Shown piece by piece: positions 18,440-26,488 of a stretch of 64,000 bases of DNA. The DNA is from Burkholderia sp. D-99 (GTDB taxonomy: Bacteria > Pseudomonadota > Gammaproteobacteria > Burkholderiales > Burkholderiaceae). Numbering within the stretch: the stretch's first letter is position 1; the number at the start of each line of letters is the position of its first letter. The stretch is taken from contig NZ_JAAOXM010000001.1 of NCBI RefSeq assembly GCF_011605345.1, positions 620,001-684,000 of the forward strand, in the 5' to 3' direction. The notes below the pieces were generated by a model. That model was not told where the DNA came from and ran no database searches. It saw nothing but the letters and a program-made list of their open reading frames with translations. Made by a program: the position numbers and the translations under genes.

Positions 18440-18931
18440 TCAACGATAGACGAGATCGGCGCGACGGTTCTGCGCCCACGAATCCTCGTCGTGGCCGAGC
18501 GCGACGGGCTTTTCCTTGCCGAGGCTGACCGCCTCGAGTTGCGTGGCTTGCACACCGAGCGTTTCGAGCGCGCTCGCCACGGCCTGCGAACGGCGTTCGC
18601 CGAGCGCGAGGTTGTATTCGGACGTGCCGCGTTCGTCGGTGTTGCCCTGGATCAGCACGTGCCGCGCCGGATGGCTGCGCAGGTAGTCGGCGTGCGCCTG
18701 CAGCAGCGACTGGTATTCGGGCTTGACGGAGTACTGGTCGAAATCGAAATAGATGCTGCGCTTCGCGAGCGGGCTGTTCGGATTATTGAGTTCGTCGGCC
18801 GTCACCGTTGCGACGGCTTCGCTCGAGGGCGCCGGTGCCATGCCGGCATTCTCGGGTGTCTTGGCCGCGTGGTGGCAACCGGCCAGCAATACGACGGTTG
18901 CCAGGACCGCAAATCGGTTCGTTTTGCTCAT
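18440..18931 (-). CDS. Pal-like OmpA-family lipoprotein
   Basis: 163 residues. The lipoprotein signal ends in LLAGC, then a short linker, then an OmpA-like peptidoglycan-binding domain with IYFDFDQYSVKPEY, IQGNTDERGTSEYNLALGER and a C-terminal NRRADLVYR. The sequence strongly resembles peptidoglycan-associated lipoprotein (Pal), but the tol genes that normally accompany pal are not here, so it may be a paralog. It links outer membrane to peptidoglycan. A GGAGA ribosome site precedes the ATG. Confidence 0.9.
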   Translation of the reverse strand: MSKTNRFAVLATVVLLAGCHHAAKTPENAGMAPAPSSEAVATVTADELNNPNSPLAKRSIYFDFDQYSVKPEYQSLLQAHADYLRSHPARHVLIQGNTDERGTSEYNLALGERRSQAVASALETLGVQATQLEAVSLGKEKPVALGHDEDSWAQNRRADLVYR

Positions 18932-19215
18932 CGTTCGTCTCCTGCGGTTGACTGCATTGAACGCGTGGGGCGTGCGATCGGCACGCCCGTATCCGGCCGC
19001 CACAGCGCGAAAGGTCCGGCACCCACGACGTGAATCGTGTTCGTAAGCCGGTGGTGCGCCATATGAAAGAGTGTCGCGCCGGAACGCCAAATTACGGCGT
19101 CGCTGCAAACAGATTAGGAAAAATGTCACAGCGTGACCAGTTTCTCCGCATTTTTTTGCGCCGGCGCGACTGACCGGGCGACATTCTTGCCGTCGCGCGG
19201 GGCGATGCCACAGCG

Positions 19216-19242
19216 AAAAGGCCGCGCACGGGCGCGGCTTTT
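19216..19242 (-). terminator. Hairpin downstream of the porin gene
   Basis: GC-rich inverted repeat with arms 19216-19227 and 19232-19242 (one bulged G) and a 4-nt loop. It has A4 on one side and T4 on the other, as in an intrinsic terminator working in either direction. It lies about 80 bp after the porin stop on the minus strand. The remaining 18932-19321 gap shows an AT-rich segment (19120-19160) that may hold the Pal-like gene promoter. Confidence 0.6.
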
Positions 19243-19321
19243 CCGGTTCAGGGCATGACGATCGAGCGGCGCGGGAAACGCATGCGGCGCGCGGTCGGCG
19301 CGGCAGCGCTGCGCCGCGTCG

Positions 19322-20518
19322 TCAGAACTTGTGCCGCAGCCCCAGCGCGACGACGACCTGGTTGCTGTTCGCCGACGGCGTCAGCGTCCAGACGGTCGCG
19401 TTGAACGCGGGATTGCCGTTGCCGCCGCTGACGCTCTGGTAGACGCCCTCGATATAGGCATCCGTGCGCTTCGACAGCGCATAGTCGGCTTGCGCGACGA
19501 CCTGGTTCCATTTCGGGCGCGTCTGGCCGGTGCGCGTGTCGAAGCGACCCATCGTGTACGTGTACGCGGCGGACAGGCTCAACGCACGCGTGACGGCGAA
19601 GCGCCCGTCGACCGAGAAGTTGTCGAACACCAGCGATTCACCCTTCAACGGCGCGATGCTGCCGCCCTGGAGCACGCCGGTCACGCCGTCGGTGGTCGAG
19701 TGCGACCACGCGGCGCCGACCGAATGCGGCCCGAAGGCATAACGGCCGGCCGCGGCCCAGATCTGCTGGTTGCCGCCCGTGATCGTCGCCGAGCCGTCGA
19801 CCGTGCTGAGCGCGCCATTCGGGTTCGGCGCATTGCGGTCGCGGCTGATCTTCAGGTAGCCGGCGCCGAGCTTCAACGGCCCGTTCACATACGACACGCC
19901 CGCGCTCCACGCCGCGTTGTTGGAGAACTGGCCGGCCGTGTTCGAGAACCCGTACATCGCGCCGAACGTCAGCCCGCGGTAGGCCGGGCTCGTGTACTTC
20001 ACCGCGTTGTTGATGCGCAGGTTGCGGTTCGAATCGTCGTTGTCGTACGGATGAACCGCGAGGTTGCCGCCCCAGCCGGGGCCGGACGCGCCGAGCGGCG
20101 TCACGAAATCGAGGATCAGGTCGTACTGGCGGCCGAACGTGAGCGTGCCGGCCGTCTTCGAGCTCACGCCCACCCATGCCTGGCGGCCGAACATGTCGAC
20201 GCCTTTCTGCGACAGCGCGCCCGTGGTGCCCGAGAAACCGTTCTCGAGCCCGAAGACCGCGGCCATCCCGCCGCCGAGATCCTCGCGGCCGCGCAGCCCC
20301 CAGCGCGACGCGTTCAGTGCACCGCTCGTCATCGCGACGCTGCCGCTGCCCGGCGAGCCGGCGCCATGCGTGCGCTGGTTGGTCGCGTAGGTGATCGACG
20401 TGTCGATCAGGCCGTACAGCGTCACGCTGCTCTGTGCGTGTGCGCCGCCCGACGCGAAGGCGGTCAGATAGGTGGCAATGGCGGTCCCCGCGAGTCGAGT
20501 GCTGGCGTGTTTTTTCAT
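19322..20518 (-). CDS. Gram-negative general porin (Burkholderia OmpC-like)
   Basis: 398 residues. The signal peptide ends AHAQSSVTLYG, and the mature protein begins SSVTLYGLIDTSITY, the hallmark of beta-proteobacterial trimeric porins. Repeated amphipathic beta-strands follow (SRWGLRGREDLGGGMAAVFGLENGF, RQAWVGVS, LTFGRQYD). The chain ends with VVVALGLRHKF, whose terminal phenylalanine is the BAM signal. It forms a passive outer-membrane channel. The gene stands alone with a hairpin downstream. Confidence 0.95.
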   Translation of the reverse strand: MKKHASTRLAGTAIATYLTAFASGGAHAQSSVTLYGLIDTSITYATNQRTHGAGSPGSGSVAMTSGALNASRWGLRGREDLGGGMAAVFGLENGFSGTTGALSQKGVDMFGRQAWVGVSSKTAGTLTFGRQYDLILDFVTPLGASGPGWGGNLAVHPYDNDDSNRNLRINNAVKYTSPAYRGLTFGAMYGFSNTAGQFSNNAAWSAGVSYVNGPLKLGAGYLKISRDRNAPNPNGALSTVDGSATITGGNQQIWAAAGRYAFGPHSVGAAWSHSTTDGVTGVLQGGSIAPLKGESLVFDNFSVDGRFAVTRALSLSAAYTYTMGRFDTRTGQTRPKWNQVVAQADYALSKRTDAYIEGVYQSVSGGNGNPAFNATVWTLTPSANSNQVVVALGLRHKF

Positions 20519-20797
20519 CTTGTAGGAATGCAAAGGAGTTTTTATCGTTTTCCCGGCGCGGCGGCCGGTGGATCGAGCGGCCATTATTGGAGATCGTGCG
20601 GCGGTCGATTAAGGCGTTGCACAGGAAAGGTCCTCTGCGAAATCGCGTGGAATCGCAGTGGGACGAAGACGGGAAGCGTGCGGTGCGGCGGAAAGTGCGT
20701 CGCCGGGGTTGCGATGCGTTCGAGGGCTCGAGGGGGAGGTCGGGTGAGTCAGTTGGCCGTCGCGTGCTCGTTCGTCGAGCGATGGACGGCGGGCAGG

Positions 20798-21376
20798 TTA
20801 GCGGCGGGCAACCGGCAGCGCGGTTTCGACGCCACCGCTGCGATACGCGGCACGGACGGCGGTCACCTTGGCTTCGAGTGCTTCCGGTGAGAGGCTGGGC
20901 CGCAAGCGGACCGCGACGCGCGGCAACGCAGCAAGCTGATCGCGCAGGCGCACGACCGACTGGCAGCCATGAAATGCCGACGACCGCGCATCGGGGCCGG
21001 ACGCGGCGTCGGCAAGCTCGGCCGTCCACTCGACGCCGCGGTGGCGCCTGACTTCGTCGAGGTGCGGCAGATGGCGCGCGTCGCCCGATAACGCGATCAA
21101 CAGCGCGGCCCAGTGCGCGCCGCGCCATCCATGGTTCATGTCGCGCGTGAGGTCGGCCAGCAGCGCGTCGTCGAGCACGGACAGGCTTTGCTGGCACAGG
21201 TAGTGGAAATCGAGCGGTTGGTAGCGGAGCTGCGGATAGTCGCGCAACACATGCCCGAGTTCGGCGCCGGTCTCGACAGCAGCGGCCAGGAACTGTCCGG
21301 CCGGAGCCGGGCGGTTCAGCAGCAGCGTCGGTACGCTCCGGTAGAGCCGGTGGATGTCGTCGGGGTGATAGTGCAT
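20798..21376 (-). CDS. Protein of unknown function (192 aa)
   Basis: This 192-residue protein begins MHYHPDDIHRLYRSVPTLLLN. It is predicted mainly helical, with a segment NHGWRGAHWAALLIALSGDARHL resembling a solvent-exposed helix pair. It has no signal peptide, no membrane segment and no recognised catalytic motif. It ends 42 bp before the VOC gene region begins on the same strand, so the two may be co-transcribed with the VOC gene first. Function unknown. Confidence 0.6.
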   Translation of the reverse strand: MHYHPDDIHRLYRSVPTLLLNRPAPAGQFLAAAVETGAELGHVLRDYPQLRYQPLDFHYLCQQSLSVLDDALLADLTRDMNHGWRGAHWAALLIALSGDARHLPHLDEVRRHRGVEWTAELADAASGPDARSSAFHGCQSVVRLRDQLAALPRVAVRLRPSLSPEALEAKVTAVRAAYRSGGVETALPVARR

Positions 21377-21418
21377 CGCGAATGTCGGGATGATCGATCG
21401 GTGCGCGCGGCGCGCCGG

Positions 21419-21874
21419 TCAGGTTTTCTGCTGATCGCCGGACAGCAGCGCCGTATAACGCCGCTGCATTTCGTCGGGGTCGACCGCTTCGATCGTATGC
21501 CCGATCAGCCAATCGTAACCGAACGGGTCGCGAATCTTGCCGGCGCGCTCGCCGTGGAACTCGTCCTGGATCGGGCGGGTCAGCTGCGCGCCGGCCGCGA
21601 CCGCTGCGGCGATGGTCGCGTCCGCGTCGTCGACGTGCAGGTGAAGCAGCATCGGCGCCTTGCCATCGGGATCGGGGGCAGGGAGATCGTATTCGGGGAA
21701 CGCGTCGGAGATCATCAGCGTGCACGGGCCGAGCTGCAGTTCCGCGTGGCCGATGCGCCCCGACGGTTCGACGAGACGGAATTTCTCCCGCGCGCCGAAC
21801 GCCTTCGCATAGAACGCAATGGCGTCGTCCGCGCGCAGGGCGCGCAAATAGGGAAAGACTTCGCGAATCGCCAT
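21419..21874 (-). CDS. VOC-family protein (PhnB/glyoxalase-like)
   Basis: 151 residues with two beta-alpha-beta-beta-beta modules of the vicinal oxygen chelate fold: YLRALRADDAIAFYAKAFGA at the start and the C-terminal RIQDEFHGERAGKIRDPFGYDWLIG. The DPFGYDW motif is typical of PhnB-like proteins. A GGAGGG ribosome site fixes the start at MAIREVFPYL. These proteins include metal-dependent enzymes and antibiotic-binding proteins, and the substrate here is unknown. Confidence 0.85.
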   Translation of the reverse strand: MAIREVFPYLRALRADDAIAFYAKAFGAREKFRLVEPSGRIGHAELQLGPCTLMISDAFPEYDLPAPDPDGKAPMLLHLHVDDADATIAAAVAAGAQLTRPIQDEFHGERAGKIRDPFGYDWLIGHTIEAVDPDEMQRRYTALLSGDQQKT

Positions 21875-22128
21875 GGTGCCCTCCGGTGGGTGGTGGGGGT
21901 GTCGCTCGATCCTGTCGGGCATCGCAGGCCCGGTCTTGAAGACAATTATCCGCCGTGCCTGACGGCGGTATCCGGCTGCGTGTGACGGCGCTGCGTGATG
22001 GCTGCGTTGTGCCGAACCCCGATCCGGTGCGACTGGCTGGATTCGGCCGACCGGGTCGACGTTTCAGCTCATATGCGACCGCTTCCGGATACCTGTCGCT
22101 GAGCGTTGTGCCGGCCGGGGTTGTCAGG

Positions 22129-23130
22129 TCAGGTGGTTTGCGAATCCCCTGTCGGTCGAAAACGATCACGGTATGCGCCGGGGCTGAGTCCGACCTTGTC
22201 CTTGAACAGTCGGCAGAACGAGCTCGTATCGCTGTATCCCACCTGGGCCGTAATCCGCTCGAGGCTGAGATCGCCTGCCTCCAGCAAACCGCGCGCGGCT
22301 TCGATGCGCAGGCTCTGCAAATACCGCAAGGGCGGCTGATCCAGCGCTGCGTGGAATCGGCGGATGATCGTGCGCTCGCTCACGCCAAGCTCTTGCGCCA
22401 TCTCCGACATCTTCACGTCCTTCGTCATGTTCTTCTGCAGCCAATGCTGCGCGCGGTGAACCAGCGAGTCGGCGTGTTCCTTGTCCGCCAGCAACGGGAG
22501 ATACGGCAATTGCTTCGTCTGGCTGACGTCGATCAGCATCGTCTTGGCGCACTGCGCGGCGATGACTGCCCCGGCGAAGCGCTCGATGACATGGATTGTC
22601 TGCAGCAGGTAGGACGCCGACGCCCCGGCACAGATCAGGCGGTCGGCTTCGGTGACGACGGGTTCCAGCTGAAGGTCGACGCGGGGAAACCGGCTGCGGA
22701 ACTGATCGGCCAGCCACCACGTGGTCGTCGCGGGCCGTTCGTCCAGGAGGCCGGTTTTGGCCAGTATGAAAGTGCCGGTGCAGTTTGCCGCAAGGTAGGC
22801 CCCCGCGTTCCATTGCGAAACCAGCCAGTCGCATGCGGCGGACTGTCGTGCCAGCAACCGGTCGAAGGCCTTGCCGCTTGCGTAGTGCGCGCTGGGAATG
22901 AAAACCAGGTCGAACTTCTCGCGCGGCCGGATCGGCTCCGTGTTCAGTTGCAACCCGTTGCTCGCCATGACGGGTTCCCCCTTCGGAGAAACGAACCGCC
23001 ATTCGAACTGCGCAATTGCATCGCCTCTTTGTCGCCGCAAGTGCGAGTTCGCGATCTGAAGGATGTCGGCGAACCCTCCCAGGCTGGAAGCGTAGCAATC
23101 GTCATACGCAAGGATGGCGGCGCGGGGCAT
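22129..23130 (-). CDS. GlxA-family transcriptional regulator (DJ-1/PfpI domain plus AraC HTH)
   Basis: 333 residues. Residues 1-~190 are an amidotransferase-like DJ-1/PfpI domain with the NCTGTFILA segment that carries the nucleophile-elbow cysteine. Residues ~220-325 are an AraC/XylS double HTH (MAQELGVSERTIIRRFHAAL and ITAQVGYSDTSSFCRLFKDKVG). Such regulators usually sense a small metabolite and activate a neighbouring operon. It is divergent from the nitronate monooxygenase gene, 345 bp away, which is the likely target by inference. Confidence 0.9.
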   Translation of the reverse strand: MPRAAILAYDDCYASSLGGFADILQIANSHLRRQRGDAIAQFEWRFVSPKGEPVMASNGLQLNTEPIRPREKFDLVFIPSAHYASGKAFDRLLARQSAACDWLVSQWNAGAYLAANCTGTFILAKTGLLDERPATTTWWLADQFRSRFPRVDLQLEPVVTEADRLICAGASASYLLQTIHVIERFAGAVIAAQCAKTMLIDVSQTKQLPYLPLLADKEHADSLVHRAQHWLQKNMTKDVKMSEMAQELGVSERTIIRRFHAALDQPPLRYLQSLRIEAARGLLEAGDLSLERITAQVGYSDTSSFCRLFKDKVGLSPGAYRDRFRPTGDSQTT

Positions 23131-23475
23131 GGTGTGTCGGATATCGCATTCGATGTGTCAGTTTCGCCAATGTACGGCAATTCGAACCCGGGGGAAACTG
23201 TCCATGTCCACTTGGCCTACCTCGCGCCAGCCGCCGGGTGGCGACAGAATCGCCCACGCGGCCGGCAGCGCAGGGGAGGCGACGTCGTGTGCTGTCCGGG
23301 CCGTGCGAACGCAAATGCGGTCGCCCTTGGGTAGCGCTAGTCGCCCCCGTTGCCTGGCAGCATGGATTTCCATCGGCTTCGCAGCGGCAATTCGGCGCGC
23401 CGTGACGCGCGTCGTGGCCGCAAGGCGTTCCCTGCACGCGAAGGCGCTTTCGTCTCAACCTGAACCGCAAACATC

Positions 23476-24450
23476 ATGAAAACCAGGATCACCGAACTCT
23501 TCGGCATCGAATATCCGATCATCCAGGGCGGCATGCACCACGTCGGGTACGCGGAGCTGGCGGCCGCAGTCTCCAACGCCGGTGGCCTCGGTATCATCAC
23601 CGGCCTGACCCAGCGATCGCCGGCCGATCTGGCTGCCGAAATCCGGCGTTGCCGCGAGATGACCGACAAGCCGTTCGGCGTGAACCTCACTTTCCTGCCG
23701 ACAGTCACGTCCCCCGACTATCCCGGCTATATCCGGGCCATCGTCGAAGGCGGGGTCAAGGTCGTCGAAACGGCCGGCAACAACCCGCAGCCCTACCTGG
23801 CGGCGCTCAAGGAGGCGCACATCAAGGTGATCCACAAGTGCACGTCGATTCGTCACGCGCTGAAGGCCGAGGCCATTGGCTGCGATGCGGTCAGCGTGGA
23901 CGGATTCGAATGCGGTGGCCATCCGGGCGAGGACGACATTCCGAACTTCATCCTGCTGCCACGTGCTGCCGAGGAGCTCAGGATTCCGTTCGTGGCCTCC
24001 GGCGGCATGGCTGACGGCCGGTCGCTGGTTGCGGCACTTTCGCTCGGCGCGGATGGCGTCAACATGGGGACGCGATTCATTGCCACCCGCGAGGCGCCGG
24101 TGCACGAGAACGTGAAGCAGGCGCTGATCGCGGCGACCGAACTGGATACGCGCCTGGTCATGCGCCCGTTGCGCAATACCGAACGTGTGCTGCGCAATGC
24201 CGCGGTCGATCGCATCCTCGAAAAGGAAAGCCGGCTCGGCGCCGGCATCCGGTTCGACGATATCGTCGAAGAGGTCGCCGGCGTGTATCCGCGCATCATG
24301 AAGGAGGGCGCGCTCGACGCGGGAGCATGGTCGTGCGGTCTGGTCGTCGGCCTGATCCGCGATATCCCGACCGTGAAGGAACTCGTCGAGCGCATCGTGA
24401 GCGAGGCGACGGAGATCATCCGCAGCCGGCTGGCAGGTATCGCGGTCTGA
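23476..24450 (+). CDS. Nitronate monooxygenase-family FMN enzyme
   Basis: 324 residues with the 2-nitropropane dioxygenase (NMO/FabK-like) TIM-barrel signatures: YPIIQGGMHHVGYAELAAAVSNAGG at the start, the flavin loop VSVDGFECGGHPGEDD, IPFVASGGMADG, and SLGADGVNMGTRFIAT for phosphate binding. It oxidises alkyl nitronates with FMN and O2, or acts on a related enol. It lies opposite a GlxA-type regulator, which probably controls it. The last codons are followed by a short duplicated segment (TATCGCGGTCTG twice). Confidence 0.9.
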   Translation: MKTRITELFGIEYPIIQGGMHHVGYAELAAAVSNAGGLGIITGLTQRSPADLAAEIRRCREMTDKPFGVNLTFLPTVTSPDYPGYIRAIVEGGVKVVETAGNNPQPYLAALKEAHIKVIHKCTSIRHALKAEAIGCDAVSVDGFECGGHPGEDDIPNFILLPRAAEELRIPFVASGGMADGRSLVAALSLGADGVNMGTRFIATREAPVHENVKQALIAATELDTRLVMRPLRNTERVLRNAAVDRILEKESRLGAGIRFDDIVEEVAGVYPRIMKEGALDAGAWSCGLVVGLIRDIPTVKELVERIVSEATEIIRSRLAGIAV

Positions 24451-24503
24451 TATCGCGGTCTGGTCCGGATTGGCGACACGGGATGCCGCCGGCCCGTGCC
24501 GAT

Positions 24504-24536
24504 GAATCTTCGCCGGCGTGATGCCGGCGAAGATTC
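24504..24536 (+). terminator. 14-bp perfect hairpin after the nitronate monooxygenase gene
   Basis: Arms 24504-24517 and 24523-24536 match perfectly over 14 bp with a 5-nt loop. The stem lies 54 bp after the stop codon. There is no U-tract, so it may be a Rho-dependent or RNA-stability element rather than a classic intrinsic terminator. Confidence 0.55.
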
Positions 24537-24860
24537 GCGCGGGATGCTGTCGGCGAGGACGAACCGGGTGAACAGGGCGACCGCGGTGATGGTCGAAAGC
24601 GCGGGGTTGGTAGTCACTGTGTCCAGTCTGTCGCGTCGTCGGTTCTAGTCGCCTGACGGCGCGACCCGACTCGAGCACCATGTCTGTCATGACCTGAATC
24701 ACTTCGGGATGACCGAGTGCTCATGTGTTCCATGAATTCTCCTTGTCGGATCGGGCACTTCGGGTTGCCCGATTCCGCTTTTTCCACAGGCATACTCACC
24801 TGCTCCTCGTCTGGCTTGGCCGGACACCATCCGGATTCCGGCCCGGCCGACGCCACAGTG

Positions 24861-25086
24861 GCGTCGCACGCGCAGCGTGCGGCCCGGTGCGGTTTCCATC
24901 AGGCTCGACCCGTCGCAAACCGGCGCCAGCTCCCGCGACCGAGCCGCGATTCCGACCCAACCGACCCGACAGCGGCGTCGCACGCGCAGTGTGCGGTTGC
25001 GCGTTGCGCAACGTAAGCCCGGTGCGGTTTCTCTCAGGCTCGACCCGTCGCAATCCAGCGCCCGCTCCGGTGATCGAACCGCGCGA
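24861..25086. repeat. Imperfect tandem duplication of ~110-135 bp in the 24.45-25.19 kb gap
   Basis: Unit A (24861-24949) and unit B (24975-25086) share a hairpin-forming head and a ~65-nt body beginning CCCGGTGCGGTTT and running through CAGGCTCGACCCGTCGCAA. In unit A the head is a perfect 7-bp stem (24865-24871 with 24875-24881). Unit B has a 21-bp insertion with another small palindrome (TTGCGC...GCGCAA). No convincing gene was found in the ~740-bp gap between 24451 and 25192. Confidence 0.75.
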
Positions 25087-25136
25087 TGACAAAAACCGTC
25101 ATCGCCGGATCGTGATCTCGCGCGCAGCGATATAAT
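25083..25136 (+). promoter_or_regulatory. Promoter and palindrome of the MoxR-VWA-SWIM operon
   Basis: A perfect -10 TATAAT lies at 25131-25136, 56 bp before the first gene start. No good -35 is seen at 17-bp spacing. A perfect 8-bp palindrome (GCGATGAC at 25083-25090, GTCATCGC at 25098-25105, 7-nt loop AAAAACC) ends a few bases upstream of the -35 position. A weak -35 with an adjacent palindrome suggests activation or repression by a dimeric regulator. Confidence 0.55.
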
Positions 25137-25192
25137 TCGCGCTCCGAGGGCATTCGAGCCCGACCGCGAATACAAGACAAGAAGAAGCAGAC

Positions 25193-26299
25193 ATGGCTCC
25201 GTCTCAACCGCATGCATTGCAGCGTCCGCCCGCTGAAGTCCTGTATGCCGATCAGCTCGCGGAGCTGAAGGCGCAGGATGGCGGCCAACCACGCCCGCCG
25301 GGCTGGCAACTGAGCCTGACGGCCGCCCGCGCATTCATCGCCGGCGATCGCTCGCTCGGCATCGCGCCGAAGGTGGTCGCGCCGATCGCGAGCATCGAGC
25401 GCATGCTCGTCACGCTCGCCACCGGCCGCGGGCTGATGCTGGTCGGCGAGCCGGGCACCGCGAAATCGATGCTGTCCGAGCTGCTGGCGGCCGCGATCAG
25501 CGGCACGTCGACGCTGACGATCCAGGGCGGCGCGTCGATCACCGAAGACCAGATCAAGTACGGCTGGAACTATGCGTTGCTGATCAACGAAGGGCCGAGC
25601 CCGCGCGCGCTCGTGCCCGCGCCGCTGTACCAGGGCATGCACGACGGCCGGATCGTGCGCTTCGAGGAAATCACGCGTGCGCCGCTGGAAGTGCAGGACT
25701 GCCTGCTCGGCATGCTGTCCGATCGCGTGATGGCGGTGCCCGAACTGCACGGCGAACACGGGATGCTGTACGCGCGCGAGGGCTTCAACATCATCGCGAC
25801 CGCGAACACACGCGACCGTGGCGTGAACGAGATGAGCGCGGCGCTCAAGCGGCGCTTCGATTTCGAAACCGTGTTTCCGATTCTCGATTTCGACAGCGAA
25901 CTCGCGCTCGTGCGCGAAGCCAGCGCGCGCCTGCTGGCCGGCAGCGGCATTCCGGCAGCCGTGCCGCAGCCGGTGCTGGAACTGCTGGTCACCACGTTTC
26001 GCGATTTGCGCGGCGGGGCCGGCGATGCGGCGGGCAGCGACGGCGCGATGGACCGGCTGACGGCGGTGATGTCGACGGCCGAAGCGGTGAACGTCGCGCA
26101 TGCGGTCGGCGTGCGTGCATGGTTTCTCGAGCAGCGCGAAGGGTCGCCGCAGGATCTCGTCGACTGCATCGCCGGCACCGTCGTCAAGGACAACGCCGAC
26201 GATCGCGCGAAGCTGCGCCGCTACTTCGAACAGAAGGCTGCTCGGCGCGAAGGGGCGCACTGGCGCGCGTACTACGCGGCACGCCACCGCCTGCCGTGA
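25193..26299 (+). CDS. MoxR-type AAA+ ATPase (YehL-like)
   Basis: 368 residues. Walker A is GEPGTAKS (about residues 85-92), Walker B IVRFEEI (154-160), sensor 1 ATANTRDRG (202-210), and the arginine-rich ALKRRF that follows belongs to the MoxR family. MoxR ATPases act as chaperones that remodel complexes, usually with a VWA partner encoded in cis, and one is present at 29088. It is the first gene of a five-gene series matching E. coli yehL content. It has its own TATAAT promoter upstream. Confidence 0.93.
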   Translation: MAPSQPHALQRPPAEVLYADQLAELKAQDGGQPRPPGWQLSLTAARAFIAGDRSLGIAPKVVAPIASIERMLVTLATGRGLMLVGEPGTAKSMLSELLAAAISGTSTLTIQGGASITEDQIKYGWNYALLINEGPSPRALVPAPLYQGMHDGRIVRFEEITRAPLEVQDCLLGMLSDRVMAVPELHGEHGMLYAREGFNIIATANTRDRGVNEMSAALKRRFDFETVFPILDFDSELALVREASARLLAGSGIPAAVPQPVLELLVTTFRDLRGGAGDAAGSDGAMDRLTAVMSTAEAVNVAHAVGVRAWFLEQREGSPQDLVDCIAGTVVKDNADDRAKLRRYFEQKAARREGAHWRAYYAARHRLP

Positions 26300-26488
26300 C
26301 GCGCGACATGAGTACGACCGATCACGGCGGCATGCCGCGGCCGGGGTGGGGTGCGCCCGATGCGTACCGTGTGCGCCGCGTGCGCGGCCGACACGGCGTG
26401 CATGGCGGACACGGCGACGAGGGCAGGTTGGGCGCCATCCCCGGTGCCGCCACCGCCGCATGCATCGACATCGACTGACACGCGCCGC

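Noticed and set aside
23159..23200. CAGTTTC...GAAACTG inverted repeat between the GlxA-type regulator and the nitronate monooxygenase
   Set aside because: Only 7-bp arms with 28 bp between them; too weak to call an operator in a 345-bp gap.
26309..26478. Possible 56-codon small gene between the MoxR ATPase and DUF5682 genes
   Set aside because: No ribosome site, biased composition, and the frame looks like background; left as unassigned gap.
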